46,506 nucleotides of DNA from Pseudomonadota bacterium (GTDB lineage Bacteria; Pseudomonadota; Gammaproteobacteria; Burkholderiales; Burkholderiaceae_C). Below the pieces are notes generated by a model that made no database searches, was not told the origin of the DNA, and was given only the letters and a program-made list of their open reading frames with translations. Location: NCBI GenBank assembly GCA_963204815.1, contig CAUJHQ010000103.1, forward strand, positions 1 to 46,506, given 5' to 3'. Shown one piece after another: positions 8,109 to 16,281 of this stretch (the first letter of the stretch is position 1; every line of letters begins with the position of its first letter). A program made the translations under genes and the position numbers.

Positions 8109-9362
8109 TCAGCTGAACGCCTGCAGCGCGCCCCACGCCGCCGCGCCCGACAGCAACAGCAGCGTGCCCACGCGCAGCCCGTAGGCAAGCCCGCCGGCCA
8201 CGAAAGCCGTCACCGCGCGCGTGAGCGAGTTCGCCGCCACCGCCGTCAGCACCGCCAGCAGCGCCGCCGGCGCCGCCAGTGCGCCCTGACCGTGCAGCGT
8301 GCCCACCGCCGCGATGCTGGCGTGCGCGTCCGCGACGGCGCCGAGCGCGGCGCTGACCAGCACGCCGTCGGCGCCGAAGCGGCGCTGCGCCCAGCCCACG
8401 CCGAGCGTCACCGCGCCCAGCAGCAGCGCGACGATGACCGCCTCGCGCACGCGCAGCGGCCCGCCGCTGCGGGCCGCCGGCGCGCCGGCCGCCGCCCCCT
8501 TCGCGCGCCACAGGCCACCGGCCAGCGCCACCGCGAGGCCGGCGCCCGCCACCGGCAGCAGCGGCGGTACGAGCGCCGGGCTCACCGCGCCCAGCAGCAC
8601 CAGCGCCTGCAGCCAGGTGGCGGCGGTCGACAGCATCGCGCCGGCCTCGCAGGCGGCGGCGCTCGCCGGCTCGGCGCGGGCGCGCGCGCCCATCGACGCA
8701 ATCGTCGCCGTGCTCGACACGAAGCCGGCGAAGAAGCCCGACAGCGCCAGCCCGGCGCGTGCGCCGAACAGCCGCAGCGCCACGTGGCCGGCGGCCTGCA
8801 GCGCCAGGATCAGCAGCACCAGCAGCCCGAGCGCGCGCGGTGCCGGCCCGCCCAGCGCCGGCAGCGGCTCGGGTGGCAGCAGCGGCAGCGCGACGAGCGC
8901 GAAGGCAGCGAGCAGCAGCGCGTCGTGCAGCTCGCCCTCGCTCAGCAGCGTGGTCGCGAAGCGGTGCAACCGCTCGCGCGCCGCCAGCAGCAGCGCCACC
9001 ACGGCGGCCGCGCCGCCGCCCAGCGCCGGCGCCTGCACCGACAGCACGCCGACGAGGTAGGTGACGACGAGCGCCAGCTCGGTCGTCAGCCCGGGGTCGA
9101 CCGGGCCCGGCCTGGCCAGGCTGCGCCGGTACGCGACGACCACCAGCGCGATCACCGCCGCCGCGCCCAGCGCCACCAGCAGCGGCTGGCCGAGCGCCTG
9201 CGCCAGCCCGCCGCCGAAGCCGGCGAGCGCGAAGCTGCGGATGCCCGCGGCCTCGCGGTCGTGGCCGCGGCCCTTGCGGCGCTCGCGCTCCAGCCCGATC
9301 AGCAGGGCGCCGCCAAGCGCGACGGCCAGCCCCAGCACGAGCGATTCCGTGCCCTCGCTCAA
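8109..9362 (-). CDS. MgtC/SapB-type DUF4010 membrane protein
   Basis: 417-residue polytopic inner-membrane protein with about 12 hydrophobic segments. The N-terminus (LVLGLAVALGGALLIGLERERRKG) matches the MgtC/SapB family signature, followed by IRSFALAGFGGGLAQ. The second half (SGFFAGFVSSTATIASMG, SLTRAVTAFVAGG) is the DUF4010 domain. Function is unknown; transport or ion homeostasis is inferred from topology only. The start is TTG 9362, which overlaps the stop of the preceding gene in a TTGA tetranucleotide and implies translational coupling in the gentisate dioxygenase operon. Confidence 0.85.
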   Translation of the reverse strand: MSEGTESLVLGLAVALGGALLIGLERERRKGRGHDREAAGIRSFALAGFGGGLAQALGQPLLVALGAAAVIALVVVAYRRSLARPGPVDPGLTTELALVVTYLVGVLSVQAPALGGGAAAVVALLLAARERLHRFATTLLSEGELHDALLLAAFALVALPLLPPEPLPALGGPAPRALGLLVLLILALQAAGHVALRLFGARAGLALSGFFAGFVSSTATIASMGARARAEPASAAACEAGAMLSTAATWLQALVLLGAVSPALVPPLLPVAGAGLAVALAGGLWRAKGAAAGAPAARSGGPLRVREAVIVALLLGAVTLGVGWAQRRFGADGVLVSAALGAVADAHASIAAVGTLHGQGALAAPAALLAVLTAVAANSLTRAVTAFVAGGLAYGLRVGTLLLLSGAAAWGALQAFS

Positions 9363-9997
9363 CGGCCCAGCCTCTGCAGGTCGGCCGACCCCAGCACCTG
9401 GCGGCCGGGCTGCGGCGCGGCCGCCGCGCGCAGCAGCGCGCGCGCCACCGTGGCGCCGGCGATCGGTCGCCACGCGGCCGGGAACAGTGGCCCGAACGGC
9501 TTCGTGATCGCCAGGCCGAGCTTCTCGCCGAAGCGCTCGGGCTGGCCGAGCGCGTGGCGGTCGCCCGCCAGCAGCGAAGGCCGCGCGAGGATCAGCGACT
9601 CGAAGCCGAGCGCGGCCAGTGCCTCCTCGGCCTCGCCCTTCACGCGGCTGTAGAAGTTGGACGACCGCGGGTTGGCGCCCAGCGCCGACACGGCGGCGAA
9701 GGTGCGCACGCCGGCCTCGCGCGCGGCCTGCGCGAAGGCGAGCACGGCATCGAAGTCGACGGCGCGGAAGGCGGCCTGCGAGCCCGCCACCTTGATCGTC
9801 GTGCCGAGCGCGCAGAACGCGGTGTCGGCCGCCGGCAGCGCGGGCAGCGCGGCGAAGTCGACCACGTGCACCACCTGGCCGGGCGCCGCCGCCAGCGGCC
9901 GCCGCACCAGCAGGTGCAGCGGGCCGGGGTCGGCCCACCCGCGCGCGATCTCCCGGCCGACGAGGCCGGTGGCGCCGGCCAGCAGCGCCGCGTTCAC
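9359..9997 (-). CDS. NAD(P)-binding Rossmann protein (atypical SDR, HTATIP2-like)
   Basis: 212 aa. Dinucleotide-binding motif GATGLVG at residues 8-14, then VVDFAAL, AFCALGTT, FAAVSALGANPRSSNFYSR with a Tyr-x3-Lys pair (YSRVK) and LILARPSLLAGDR, as in NAD(P)H-binding atypical SDRs of the YbjT/HTATIP2 type. Substrate unknown. The start is GTG 9997, overlapping the gentisate dioxygenase stop by GTGA; its own stop overlaps the DUF4010 TTG. A role in handling the ring-cleavage product is possible but not shown. Confidence 0.85.
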   Translation of the reverse strand: MNAALLAGATGLVGREIARGWADPGPLHLLVRRPLAAAPGQVVHVVDFAALPALPAADTAFCALGTTIKVAGSQAAFRAVDFDAVLAFAQAAREAGVRTFAAVSALGANPRSSNFYSRVKGEAEEALAALGFESLILARPSLLAGDRHALGQPERFGEKLGLAITKPFGPLFPAAWRPIAGATVARALLRAAAAPQPGRQVLGSADLQRLGR

Positions 9998-11037
9998 AGC
10001 CGCTGCTCGCGGAAGAAGCCCAGCTTCTCCTGCGCGACGCGGTCGCTGTAGCCGAACAGCACCCAGTCGTCCGCGGCGTGCAGCGTGTAGGGCACCCAGC
10101 CGGGCACGACGACCACGTCGTGCGGCGCGAGGTCGAAGCGCGTGTCGCCGAGCGCGATCGTGCCGCGCCCCTCGACGCCGATGAAGACCATCGCGTCGCT
10201 GCTGCGGTAGGCCTGGGTCGCGAAACCGGCCGGCAGCAGGCGCACCATCGTCGCCATCGTCGGCATCGCCCAGCCGCCGTCGACCGGGTTCACGTAGCGC
10301 ATCAGGTGGCCGTGGTGGGCGTCCGGCGCGCCGGCGCGGGCCAGCGCGAACAACGCCTCGCGCGTGCGCTCGTACGGGTAGTTGAAGACCGGCGAATTGA
10401 GCGTGCCATGCCGGTGGCCCACCGGCATCAGGCCGCTGCCGTAGCGCGCCAGCGAATCGCCAGCCGGCCGCGTGATGGCGGCTTCGTCGTGCTCGTGGTC
10501 CTGGCGGAAGCCGGCGTTGAAGAAGGCCAGCATCGGGATGTCCAGGCCGTCGAGCCAGACCATCGGGCCGTCGGCCTCGTGGCCGTGGTGGTGCCAGGTC
10601 CACGAGGGCGTGATGACGAAGTCGCCCGGCGCCATGATCGTCTTCTCGCCGTCGACCGCGGTGTACGCGCCGTGCCCTTCGACGACGAAGCGCAGCGCGC
10701 TCTGCGTGTGGCGGTGCGCCGGCGCCACCTCGCCCGGCATGATCAGCTGCAGGCCGGCGTACAGGCTGGTCGTGATCTGGCTCTGCCCCGCGAGTGCGGG
10801 GTTCTCCAGGATCAGCACGCGGCGCTCGGCCTCCTTCGCGCTGATCTGCCCGGCCGATTCCAGCACCAGCGGCCGAATGTCGCCGTAGCGCCAATGATGG
10901 GCCGCCAGCAGCGGCGGCGGCTGCAGCGGCACCAGCGATTTCAGGCGCGTCCACAGCGGCGCCAGGTGGTGCGGCTGCAGGCGTTCGTAGTAGGCGGCGC
11001 GGCCGGCTTCGGCGGCGCCGGGATCGGTCGAGTTCAT
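9994..11037 (-). CDS. Gentisate 1,2-dioxygenase
   Basis: Bicupin Fe(II) ring-cleavage dioxygenase, 347 aa, converting gentisate to maleylpyruvate. Cupin 1 carries iron ligands H108 and H110 (PAHRHTQSALRF) and a third His near 149 (PSWTWHHHG). LAPLWTRLKSLVP and ERRVLILENPAL are conserved in NagI-type enzymes, and cupin 2 follows (VVPGWVPYTLHAADDW). ATG 11037 matches the family N-terminus. It is the first gene of a three-gene minus-strand unit and diverges from the glutamine-synthetase-like gene over a 154-nt gap. Maleylpyruvate isomerase and fumarylpyruvate hydrolase are not adjacent. A related salicylate-type bicupin activity is the main alternative. Confidence 0.87.
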   Translation of the reverse strand: MNSTDPGAAEAGRAAYYERLQPHHLAPLWTRLKSLVPLQPPPLLAAHHWRYGDIRPLVLESAGQISAKEAERRVLILENPALAGQSQITTSLYAGLQLIMPGEVAPAHRHTQSALRFVVEGHGAYTAVDGEKTIMAPGDFVITPSWTWHHHGHEADGPMVWLDGLDIPMLAFFNAGFRQDHEHDEAAITRPAGDSLARYGSGLMPVGHRHGTLNSPVFNYPYERTREALFALARAGAPDAHHGHLMRYVNPVDGGWAMPTMATMVRLLPAGFATQAYRSSDAMVFIGVEGRGTIALGDTRFDLAPHDVVVVPGWVPYTLHAADDWVLFGYSDRVAQEKLGFFREQRL

Positions 11038-11108
11038 CGGTGTTTCCCCGTGCGAAGGGCGAGCGTAGCCGATGCCGATCCGCGCGTTTGCCGCAGCTTG
11101 CCGCGGGG

Positions 11109-11135
11109 GGAGGCGGCCCCTAGACTGCCGCCTCC
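11109..11135 (+). other. Stem-loop in the 5' region of the ligase gene
   Basis: Perfect 8-bp stem GGAGGCGG/CCGCCTCC with an 11-nt loop, in the 154-nt divergent spacer 57 nt before the ATG at 11192. It may be a leader hairpin or an operator. In DNA this rich in GC it may also be chance. Confidence 0.25.
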
Positions 11136-11191
11136 ATGCCCACCGCGCCCCACGTCGACAGCCCCCGCACCGGCGGCGCCGCGCCCGCGGC

Positions 11192-12649
11192 ATGAGCTTC
11201 TTCGCCGAGCGCTGCGGCGCCTGGGGTGCCGCCGCCAGCGAGCGCCTGCTGCGCGAGGTGCAGGAACGCGGCCTCGAGCGCGTTCGCGTGGCCTTCGCCG
11301 ACCTGCACGGCCTGCAACGCGGCAAGACGCTGATGCCCGCGGCGCTGCAGGGCGCGCTCGAGAACGGCGTCGGCGTCGTCAGCACGCTGCTGCTGAAGGA
11401 CAGCTCGGACCGCACGGCATTCAAGGTGTTCGAGCCCGGCGCGCTCGACGGCCTGCCCGGCTTCGGCCACGCGAACAACCTCGTGCTCGTGCCCGACCCG
11501 AGCAGCTTCACCACGCTGCCATGGGCGCCCGGCACCGGCTGGCTGCGCGGCGACCTCTTCTTCGACGATGGCCGGCCGGTCGCGGTGGAGCCGCGGCGCG
11601 TGCTGCGCGCGGCGGTGGAGGCGCTGGCCGGCGCGGGCTTCGGCCTCGTCTGCGGGCTCGAGGTCGAGTTCCACGTCTACCGCATCGTCGACGACGGCCT
11701 CGACCCCGCGCAGGCCGACTGGCCCGGCGAGGCGCCGCGCGTGCAACTGCTGCACCCGGGCTGGCAGCTGCTCGGCGAAGCGCATGCCGACCGCGCCGAG
11801 GAGGCGCTGGCCGTCGTGCAACGCACCGCGCAGGGCCTGGGGCTGCCGCTGCGCTCGCTGGAGATCGAGCTCGGCCCGAGCCAGGTCGAGGCGGTGTTCG
11901 ACCCCTGCGACGCGCTCACCGCGGCCGACCGCATGGTCGCCTTCCGCAACGGCGTGAAGCAGGCGCTGCGGCGCGCCGGCTACCACGCCACCTTCGTCTG
12001 CCGGCCGCCGTTCGACAACGTCATGGCCAGCGGCTGGCACCTGCACCAGTCGCTCGTCGAACTGGCGAGCGGGCACAACGCCTTCGTGCGCGAGCGCCCC
12101 GCCGGCCGGCCGGACGAGGCCACGCAGTGGCTGTCCGACACCGGCGCGCAGTGGCTCGCCGGCCTGCTGGCGCACGCCGCCGGCGCCACCGCGCTGGCGG
12201 TGCCCACCGTCAACGGCTATGGCCGCTTCCGCCCGAACGCAATGGCGCCGATGGCCGCGCTGTGGGCGCGCGACCACCGCGGCGCGATGCTGCGCGTGCT
12301 GGGCGGCGCCGGCGACGCCGCCACGCGCATCGAGAACCGCGTCGGCGAGCCGCTCGCCAACCCCTACCTGTACCTGGCCTCGCAAGTGTTTGCAGGCCTC
12401 GACGGGCTGGCGCGCCGCCTCGTGCCGCCGCCGGCCGCCGCCGAGGTCTACGGCGGCCACGGCGAGCCGCTGCCGACTTCGCTGGCCGCCGCGCTGGATG
12501 CCTTCGCGGCCGACGCCGTGCTGCAGCAAGGCCTGGGCGCGCCGCTCGCGCACCTCTACGACACCGTCAAGCGGCACGAGATCGCGCGCCACGCCGTCGC
12601 CGGCGACGCGCTTGCCTGGGAGCGGCGCGAATACTTCGCGCGCTACTGA
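11192..12649 (+). CDS. Glutamine synthetase family ligase (gamma-glutamyl amide type)
   Basis: 485 aa, type I glutamine synthetase fold. N-terminal beta-grasp part (VRVAFADLHGLQRGKTL), then active-site motifs GLEVEFHVY, ASGWHLHQSL (cf. HxHxS), NGYGRFRPNAMAP and RIENRVGEPLANPYLYLA. It lacks the features of housekeeping GlnA, such as a standard adenylylation loop. It is more like catabolic GS homologues that couple glutamate to amines (gamma-glutamylanilide or gamma-glutamylpolyamine synthetases). The ferredoxin gene begins 16 nt later and a TRAP transporter follows, so a role in activating an imported amine or aromatic is plausible. Substrate cannot be told from sequence. Confidence 0.85.
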   Translation: MSFFAERCGAWGAAASERLLREVQERGLERVRVAFADLHGLQRGKTLMPAALQGALENGVGVVSTLLLKDSSDRTAFKVFEPGALDGLPGFGHANNLVLVPDPSSFTTLPWAPGTGWLRGDLFFDDGRPVAVEPRRVLRAAVEALAGAGFGLVCGLEVEFHVYRIVDDGLDPAQADWPGEAPRVQLLHPGWQLLGEAHADRAEEALAVVQRTAQGLGLPLRSLEIELGPSQVEAVFDPCDALTAADRMVAFRNGVKQALRRAGYHATFVCRPPFDNVMASGWHLHQSLVELASGHNAFVRERPAGRPDEATQWLSDTGAQWLAGLLAHAAGATALAVPTVNGYGRFRPNAMAPMAALWARDHRGAMLRVLGGAGDAATRIENRVGEPLANPYLYLASQVFAGLDGLARRLVPPPAAAEVYGGHGEPLPTSLAAALDAFAADAVLQQGLGAPLAHLYDTVKRHEIARHAVAGDALAWERREYFARY

Positions 12650-12665
12650 AACACGAAACACGCCC

Positions 12666-12995
12666 ATGGCCACCGTCACCGCCCACCTCGTCGAAGCGAA
12701 CGGCACGCGCCACACGGTGCAGGCGCGCGCCGGCAAGAGCCTGATGCGCGCCGCCACCGACGCCGGCATCGACGCCATCGCCGCCGACTGCGGCGGCTGC
12801 CTCACCTGCGCCACCTGCCACGTCATCGTCGACCCGGCCTGGGCGGCGCGCCTGCCGCCGCCGGAAGGCGACGAACTCGCGATGCTCGAGATGACCGCGT
12901 CGCCGCGCGAGCCGACGAGCCGGCTGTCGTGCCAGATCACGCTCGAGCCGGCGCTCGACGGCCTCGAGGTGCGACTGCCGGCCACACAATACTGA
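12666..12995 (+). CDS. [2Fe-2S] ferredoxin, adrenodoxin/putidaredoxin type
   Basis: 109 aa. Cluster motif DCGGCLTCATCHVIV supplies three ligand Cys in the C-x5-C-x2-C pattern. The fourth is in RLSCQITL near residue 90. GKSLMRAATDAGIDAIAADC is the usual lead-in helix. Such ferredoxins donate electrons to cytochrome P450s or Rieske oxygenases. The partner oxygenase and reductase are not in the window. The gene sits 16 nt after the GS-like gene and 21 nt before dctQ, so it is operonic. The N-terminal cluster motif has an extra Cys (CGGCLTC), which is slightly unusual. Confidence 0.92.
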   Translation: MATVTAHLVEANGTRHTVQARAGKSLMRAATDAGIDAIAADCGGCLTCATCHVIVDPAWAARLPPPEGDELAMLEMTASPREPTSRLSCQITLEPALDGLEVRLPATQY

Positions 12996-13001
12996 ATCTC
13001 T

Positions 13002-13009
13002 GGAGGGAG
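13002..13009 (+). promoter_or_regulatory. Shine-Dalgarno that fixes the TTG start of the TRAP small permease
   Basis: The purine run GGAGGGAG lies 7 nt before TTG 13017. No ATG or GTG is better placed, and the conserved N-terminus (MKIIELAARACAVLAG) begins exactly there. This supports TTG as the real start. Confidence 0.7.
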
Positions 13010-13016
13010 ACCCACC

Positions 13017-13490
13017 TTGAAGATCATCGAACTGGCGGCGCGCGCCTGCGCGGTGCTGGCCGGCGTGCTGCTCACCGTCATCACGCTGATGACCTGCGTG
13101 AGCCTGATCGGGCGCAACACGACCGGCTGGACCATCGTCGGCGACTTCGAGCTCTCGGGCTCGGCCGCCGGCGCCGCGGTGGCGCTGTTCCTGCCGTGGT
13201 GCCAATGGCGGCGCGGCAACATCATCGTCGACTTCTTCACCGCGAAGGCCTCCGAGGGCACGAACGCGCTGCTCGACCGCCTGGGCGCGCTGCTCTTCGC
13301 CGCCGCGATGGCGCTGATGACCTGGCGCACCGCGGTCGGCGGCCTGAAGGCCTGGGAATCGCAGTCGGGCTCGATGATGCTCGGCTTCCCGGAGTGGATC
13401 GTCTACGTGTTCATGGTGCCGCCGCTGGCGCTGTGCGTGCTGATCGGGCTCGTGCAGGCCGCGCGCGGCTTCGAAGGGGCCCAGGCATGA
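13017..13490 (+). CDS. TRAP transporter small permease (DctQ type)
   Basis: 157 aa, four predicted membrane helices (about 10-30, 50-65, 88-108 and 125-147). WCQWRRGNIIVDFFT is the family's cytoplasmic loop motif. It pairs with DctM in the inner membrane to import a carboxylate-type substrate captured by DctP, driven by an ion gradient. The start is TTG with a strong Shine-Dalgarno. The stop overlaps the dctM ATG (ATGA). It lies immediately downstream of the ferredoxin gene, so the substrate may be that of the ligase/ferredoxin pathway. Confidence 0.9.
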   Translation: MKIIELAARACAVLAGVLLTVITLMTCVSLIGRNTTGWTIVGDFELSGSAAGAAVALFLPWCQWRRGNIIVDFFTAKASEGTNALLDRLGALLFAAAMALMTWRTAVGGLKAWESQSGSMMLGFPEWIVYVFMVPPLALCVLIGLVQAARGFEGAQA

Positions 13491-14802
13491 GCCCGATCGC
13501 GCTGACGCTGCTGATCTTCGGGATCATGTTGCTGCTGATGGCGATCCGCACGCCGATCGCGATCGCGATGTTCATCGCCGGCGCCACCGGCTACGTGCTG
13601 AAGGCCGGGCTGCTGCCGCTGGAGAACTTCCTCAACACGCAGGCCTTCGCGCGCTTCGCCAGCTACGACCTGAGCGTGATTCCGCTCTTCATCCTGATGG
13701 GCAACTTCGCCACCCAGGGCGGCATCTCGCGCGCACTGTTCCAGTTCGCGAGCGTCGTCATGGCGCGCTTCAAGGGCGGGCTGGCGATGGCCTCGGTGCT
13801 GGCCTGCGCGGCCTTCGGCGCGATCTGCGGCTCGTCGGTCGCGACGGCGGCGACGATCACCTCGGTGGCGCTGCCGGAGATGCGCCGCCACGGCTCAGCG
13901 GCCGCCTGGCCACCGGCACGCTGGCCGCCGGCGGCACGCTGGGCATCCTGATCCCGCCGAGCGTGCCGCTCGTCATCTACGCCATCCTCGCCGAGCAGAA
14001 CATCGCCAAGCTGTTCGCCGCCGCGATGGTGCCGGGCATCCTCGCGATGCTGGGCTACATGGTGGCGATCGCGATCTACGTGCGCGTGGTGCCCGGCCAC
14101 GCGCCCGAGCACGAGGAAGCGCCGCAGCTCACGAAGGAGGCGATCTGGGGCGTGCTGCCGATCGCGGCGATCTTCCTCATCGTCTTCGGTGGCATCTACA
14201 CCGGCAAGTTCACGCCCACCGAAGGTGCGGCCGTGGGCGCGGCGGCGACCTTCGTCGCCGCGCTCGCCAAGCGCGAGATCACCTGGGCCAAGTTCAAGCA
14301 GTGCTTCTACGCCACCGCCGAGGCGTCGGCGATGATCTTCATGATCTTCCTCGGCGCCGACCTGATGAACGCGGCGCTCGCGCTGACGCAGGTGCCGGCG
14401 CAGCTGGCCGGCGTGGTGCAGGGCTGGGGACTGAGCCCGTACATGGTGGTCGCGGCGATCCTGCTCTTCTACGTCGTGCTCGGCGCCGTGATGGACGAGC
14501 TGTCGATGATCCTGCTGACGATCCCGATCTTCTTCCCGATGATCATGGGCCTGGACTTCGGCATGCCCAAGGAGAGCGTCGCCATCTGGTTCGGCATCAT
14601 GGTGCTGATGACGGTGGGCTTCGGGCTGCTGGCGCCGCCGGTGGGGCTGAACGTGTACGTCGTCAACGGCCTCGCGAAGGACATCCCCATTGCCGAGAGC
14701 TACCGCGGCGTCATGCCCTTCCTCATCAGCGACACGGTGCGCACGCTGCTGCTGCTGTTCTTCCCGCCGATCTCGCTGTGGCTCGTGAAGTACATCGGAT
14801 GA
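13487..14802 (+). pseudogene. TRAP transporter large permease (DctM type), frameshifted
   Basis: Starts at ATG 13487 overlapping dctQ. Residues 1-136 are normal DctM (LFILMGNFATQGGISRALF, GAICGSSVATAATITSVALP). After codons for MRRHG the expected Tyr-Ser-Gly-Arg is lost: between 13895 and 13896 one base, probably an A, is missing compared with the family, and the frame moves by -1. The remainder (GILIPPSVPLVIYAILAEQN to LWLVKYIG) is intact in the new frame, to a stop at 14802. With the base restored the protein would be about 439 aa, normal length. Either a recent inactivating mutation or a sequencing or assembly error; the intact 3' part and intact neighbours favour a recent or artefactual event. 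Confidence 0.85.
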
Positions 14803-14887
14803 GGGTGAACCATGACGGCGGCGCCACGGCGCTGCCGTTATTTTCGCGAGCTGTTCCTTCCATTTCCGCTCATCCCAGGAGCCCCAC

Positions 14888-15928
14888 ATGAAACGCCGTT
14901 CCTTCGTCCAGGGTGCCGCCGCGGCCGCCGCGCTCGGCACGCCCCTCGCCGCGCTCGCGCAGCAGACCGTGACGCTGAAGTTCCACACCTTCATGGCACC
15001 GCAGAGCAACGTCTGGCTGACGATGCACAAGCCTTGGATGGACAAGGTCGAGAAGGACTCGGGCGGCCGCATCAAGTTCGAGGGCTACCCGGCCATGCAG
15101 CTCGGCGGCACGCCGGTGCAGCTGTACGACCAGGCGCGCGACGGCGTCGTCGACGTCGTCTGGACGCTGCCCGGCAACACCGCCGGCCGCTTCCCGCGCA
15201 TCGAGGCCTTCGAGCTGCCGTTCATGATGAACAACGCCGAGGCGACGTCGAAGGCCTACTGGGAATACGTGCAGACCGTCGCCCCCGACGAGTTCAAGGA
15301 AACCCACGTCATCGCGCTGCAGGTGCACGGCCCGGGCATGTTCCATTCGGCCACCAAGCAGGTGCGCAGCGCCGCCGACCTGAAGGGCATGAAGGTGCGC
15401 GGCCCGACGCGCCAGGTCACCAAGCTGCTGGGTTCGCTGGGCGCCATTCCGGTGGGCATGCCGCTGCCGCAGATCCCCGACGCGCTGTCCAAGGGCACGA
15501 TCGAAGGCTGCGTGATCCCCTGGGAGGTGGTGCCCTCGGTCAAGGTGCACGAGCTGACCAAGTTCCACAGCGAGTTCGACAGCACCGGCCCGGCGCTCTA
15601 CACCACCACCTTCGTGATGGCGATGAACAAGGCCAAGTACGACGGCCTGGCGCCCGACCTGAAGAAGGTCATCGACGCCAACTCGGGCATGGCCACCTCG
15701 GCCTGGCTGGGCAAGACGCAGCAGTCCAACGATGCCGTCGGCCGCAAGAGCGCCGTCGACCGCGGCAATTCGATCGTGCAGATCAGCGCCGCCGCGCGCG
15801 AGGAGTTCATCAAGCTGTCCGCGTCGGTCGACGACGAGTGGGTGGCCGACATGAACAAGCGCGGCTTCGACGGCAAGAAGCTGCTGCAGACGGCGAAGGA
15901 CCTCATCGCCAAACACGGCAAGGGCTGA
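14888..15928 (+). CDS. TRAP transporter substrate-binding protein (DctP type)
   Basis: 346 aa periplasmic solute receptor. Twin-Arg-like signal peptide (MKRRSFVQGAAAAAALGTPLAALAQ) with cleavage after ALA. The mature protein has VTLKFHTFMAPQSN, FPRIEAFELPFMM, DLKGMKVRGPTRQ (the conserved Arg usually contacts the substrate carboxylate) and GVVDVVWTLPG. AGGAG precedes the ATG by 8 nt. The order is dctQ-dctM-dctP. Its chemical ligand cannot be read from sequence, but an aromatic or amino-acid-derived carboxylate fits the neighbours. Confidence 0.93.
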   Translation: MKRRSFVQGAAAAAALGTPLAALAQQTVTLKFHTFMAPQSNVWLTMHKPWMDKVEKDSGGRIKFEGYPAMQLGGTPVQLYDQARDGVVDVVWTLPGNTAGRFPRIEAFELPFMMNNAEATSKAYWEYVQTVAPDEFKETHVIALQVHGPGMFHSATKQVRSAADLKGMKVRGPTRQVTKLLGSLGAIPVGMPLPQIPDALSKGTIEGCVIPWEVVPSVKVHELTKFHSEFDSTGPALYTTTFVMAMNKAKYDGLAPDLKKVIDANSGMATSAWLGKTQQSNDAVGRKSAVDRGNSIVQISAAAREEFIKLSASVDDEWVADMNKRGFDGKKLLQTAKDLIAKHGKG

Positions 15929-16281
15929 GGCTGGACGGGCAAGGCCGGAAGGCCTTGATCGCCTGCCGAAGGCCGCGGCGCGATTTCACGCGCCGTGGCC
16001 GGGTGGCGGCCAAAGAAAAGGGGCCGGCTGGCAGGCCGGCCCCGAAGGTTGGCGATCTCTGTGGGGTTGTGCCCCGATCGCCGGAGGGTCGCTCGGAGCC
16101 GGCCACAGGAGGAATCAGGCACCGGCTCCGAGGCGCACTCTAGGCGCCGGGCTCGCGCGGCCCCAGCGGCGCGTGACGAACGGCGGCCCGCGCGGCGCGA
16201 ACTGCGCGCTCGGCGGACGAACCACCGGCCCGAGCGGCGCCCAGGGTCTTGCCGGACATTCAGGTCTTTCGCGGCCCGGGC
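15929..16281. other. Gene-free convergent spacer with hairpins
   Basis: 353 nt between dctP (plus) and the ROK kinase (minus). It holds three stem-loops: a small one after dctP (AAGGCC/GGCCTT, about 15941-15958), the minus-strand terminator at 16012-16043, and CGGAGCCGG/CCGGCTCCG at 16094-16130 with a 19-nt loop. No supported coding sequence. Confidence 0.7.
16012..16043 (-). terminator. Rho-independent terminator for the minus-strand kinase/peptidase unit
   Basis: Read on the minus strand, a perfect 9-bp stem GGGGCCGGC/GCCGGCCCC with a 6-nt loop (16020-16043) is followed at once by the T-rich run TTTTCTTT (16019-16012). This is the textbook intrinsic layout for minus-strand transcription. 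On the plus strand it lacks a U tract. Confidence 0.75.

Noticed and set aside
16094..16130. CGGAGCCGG/CCGGCTCCG hairpin as a dctP terminator
   Set aside because: 19-nt loop, no U tract and 165 nt past the stop; kept only as part of the spacer description.
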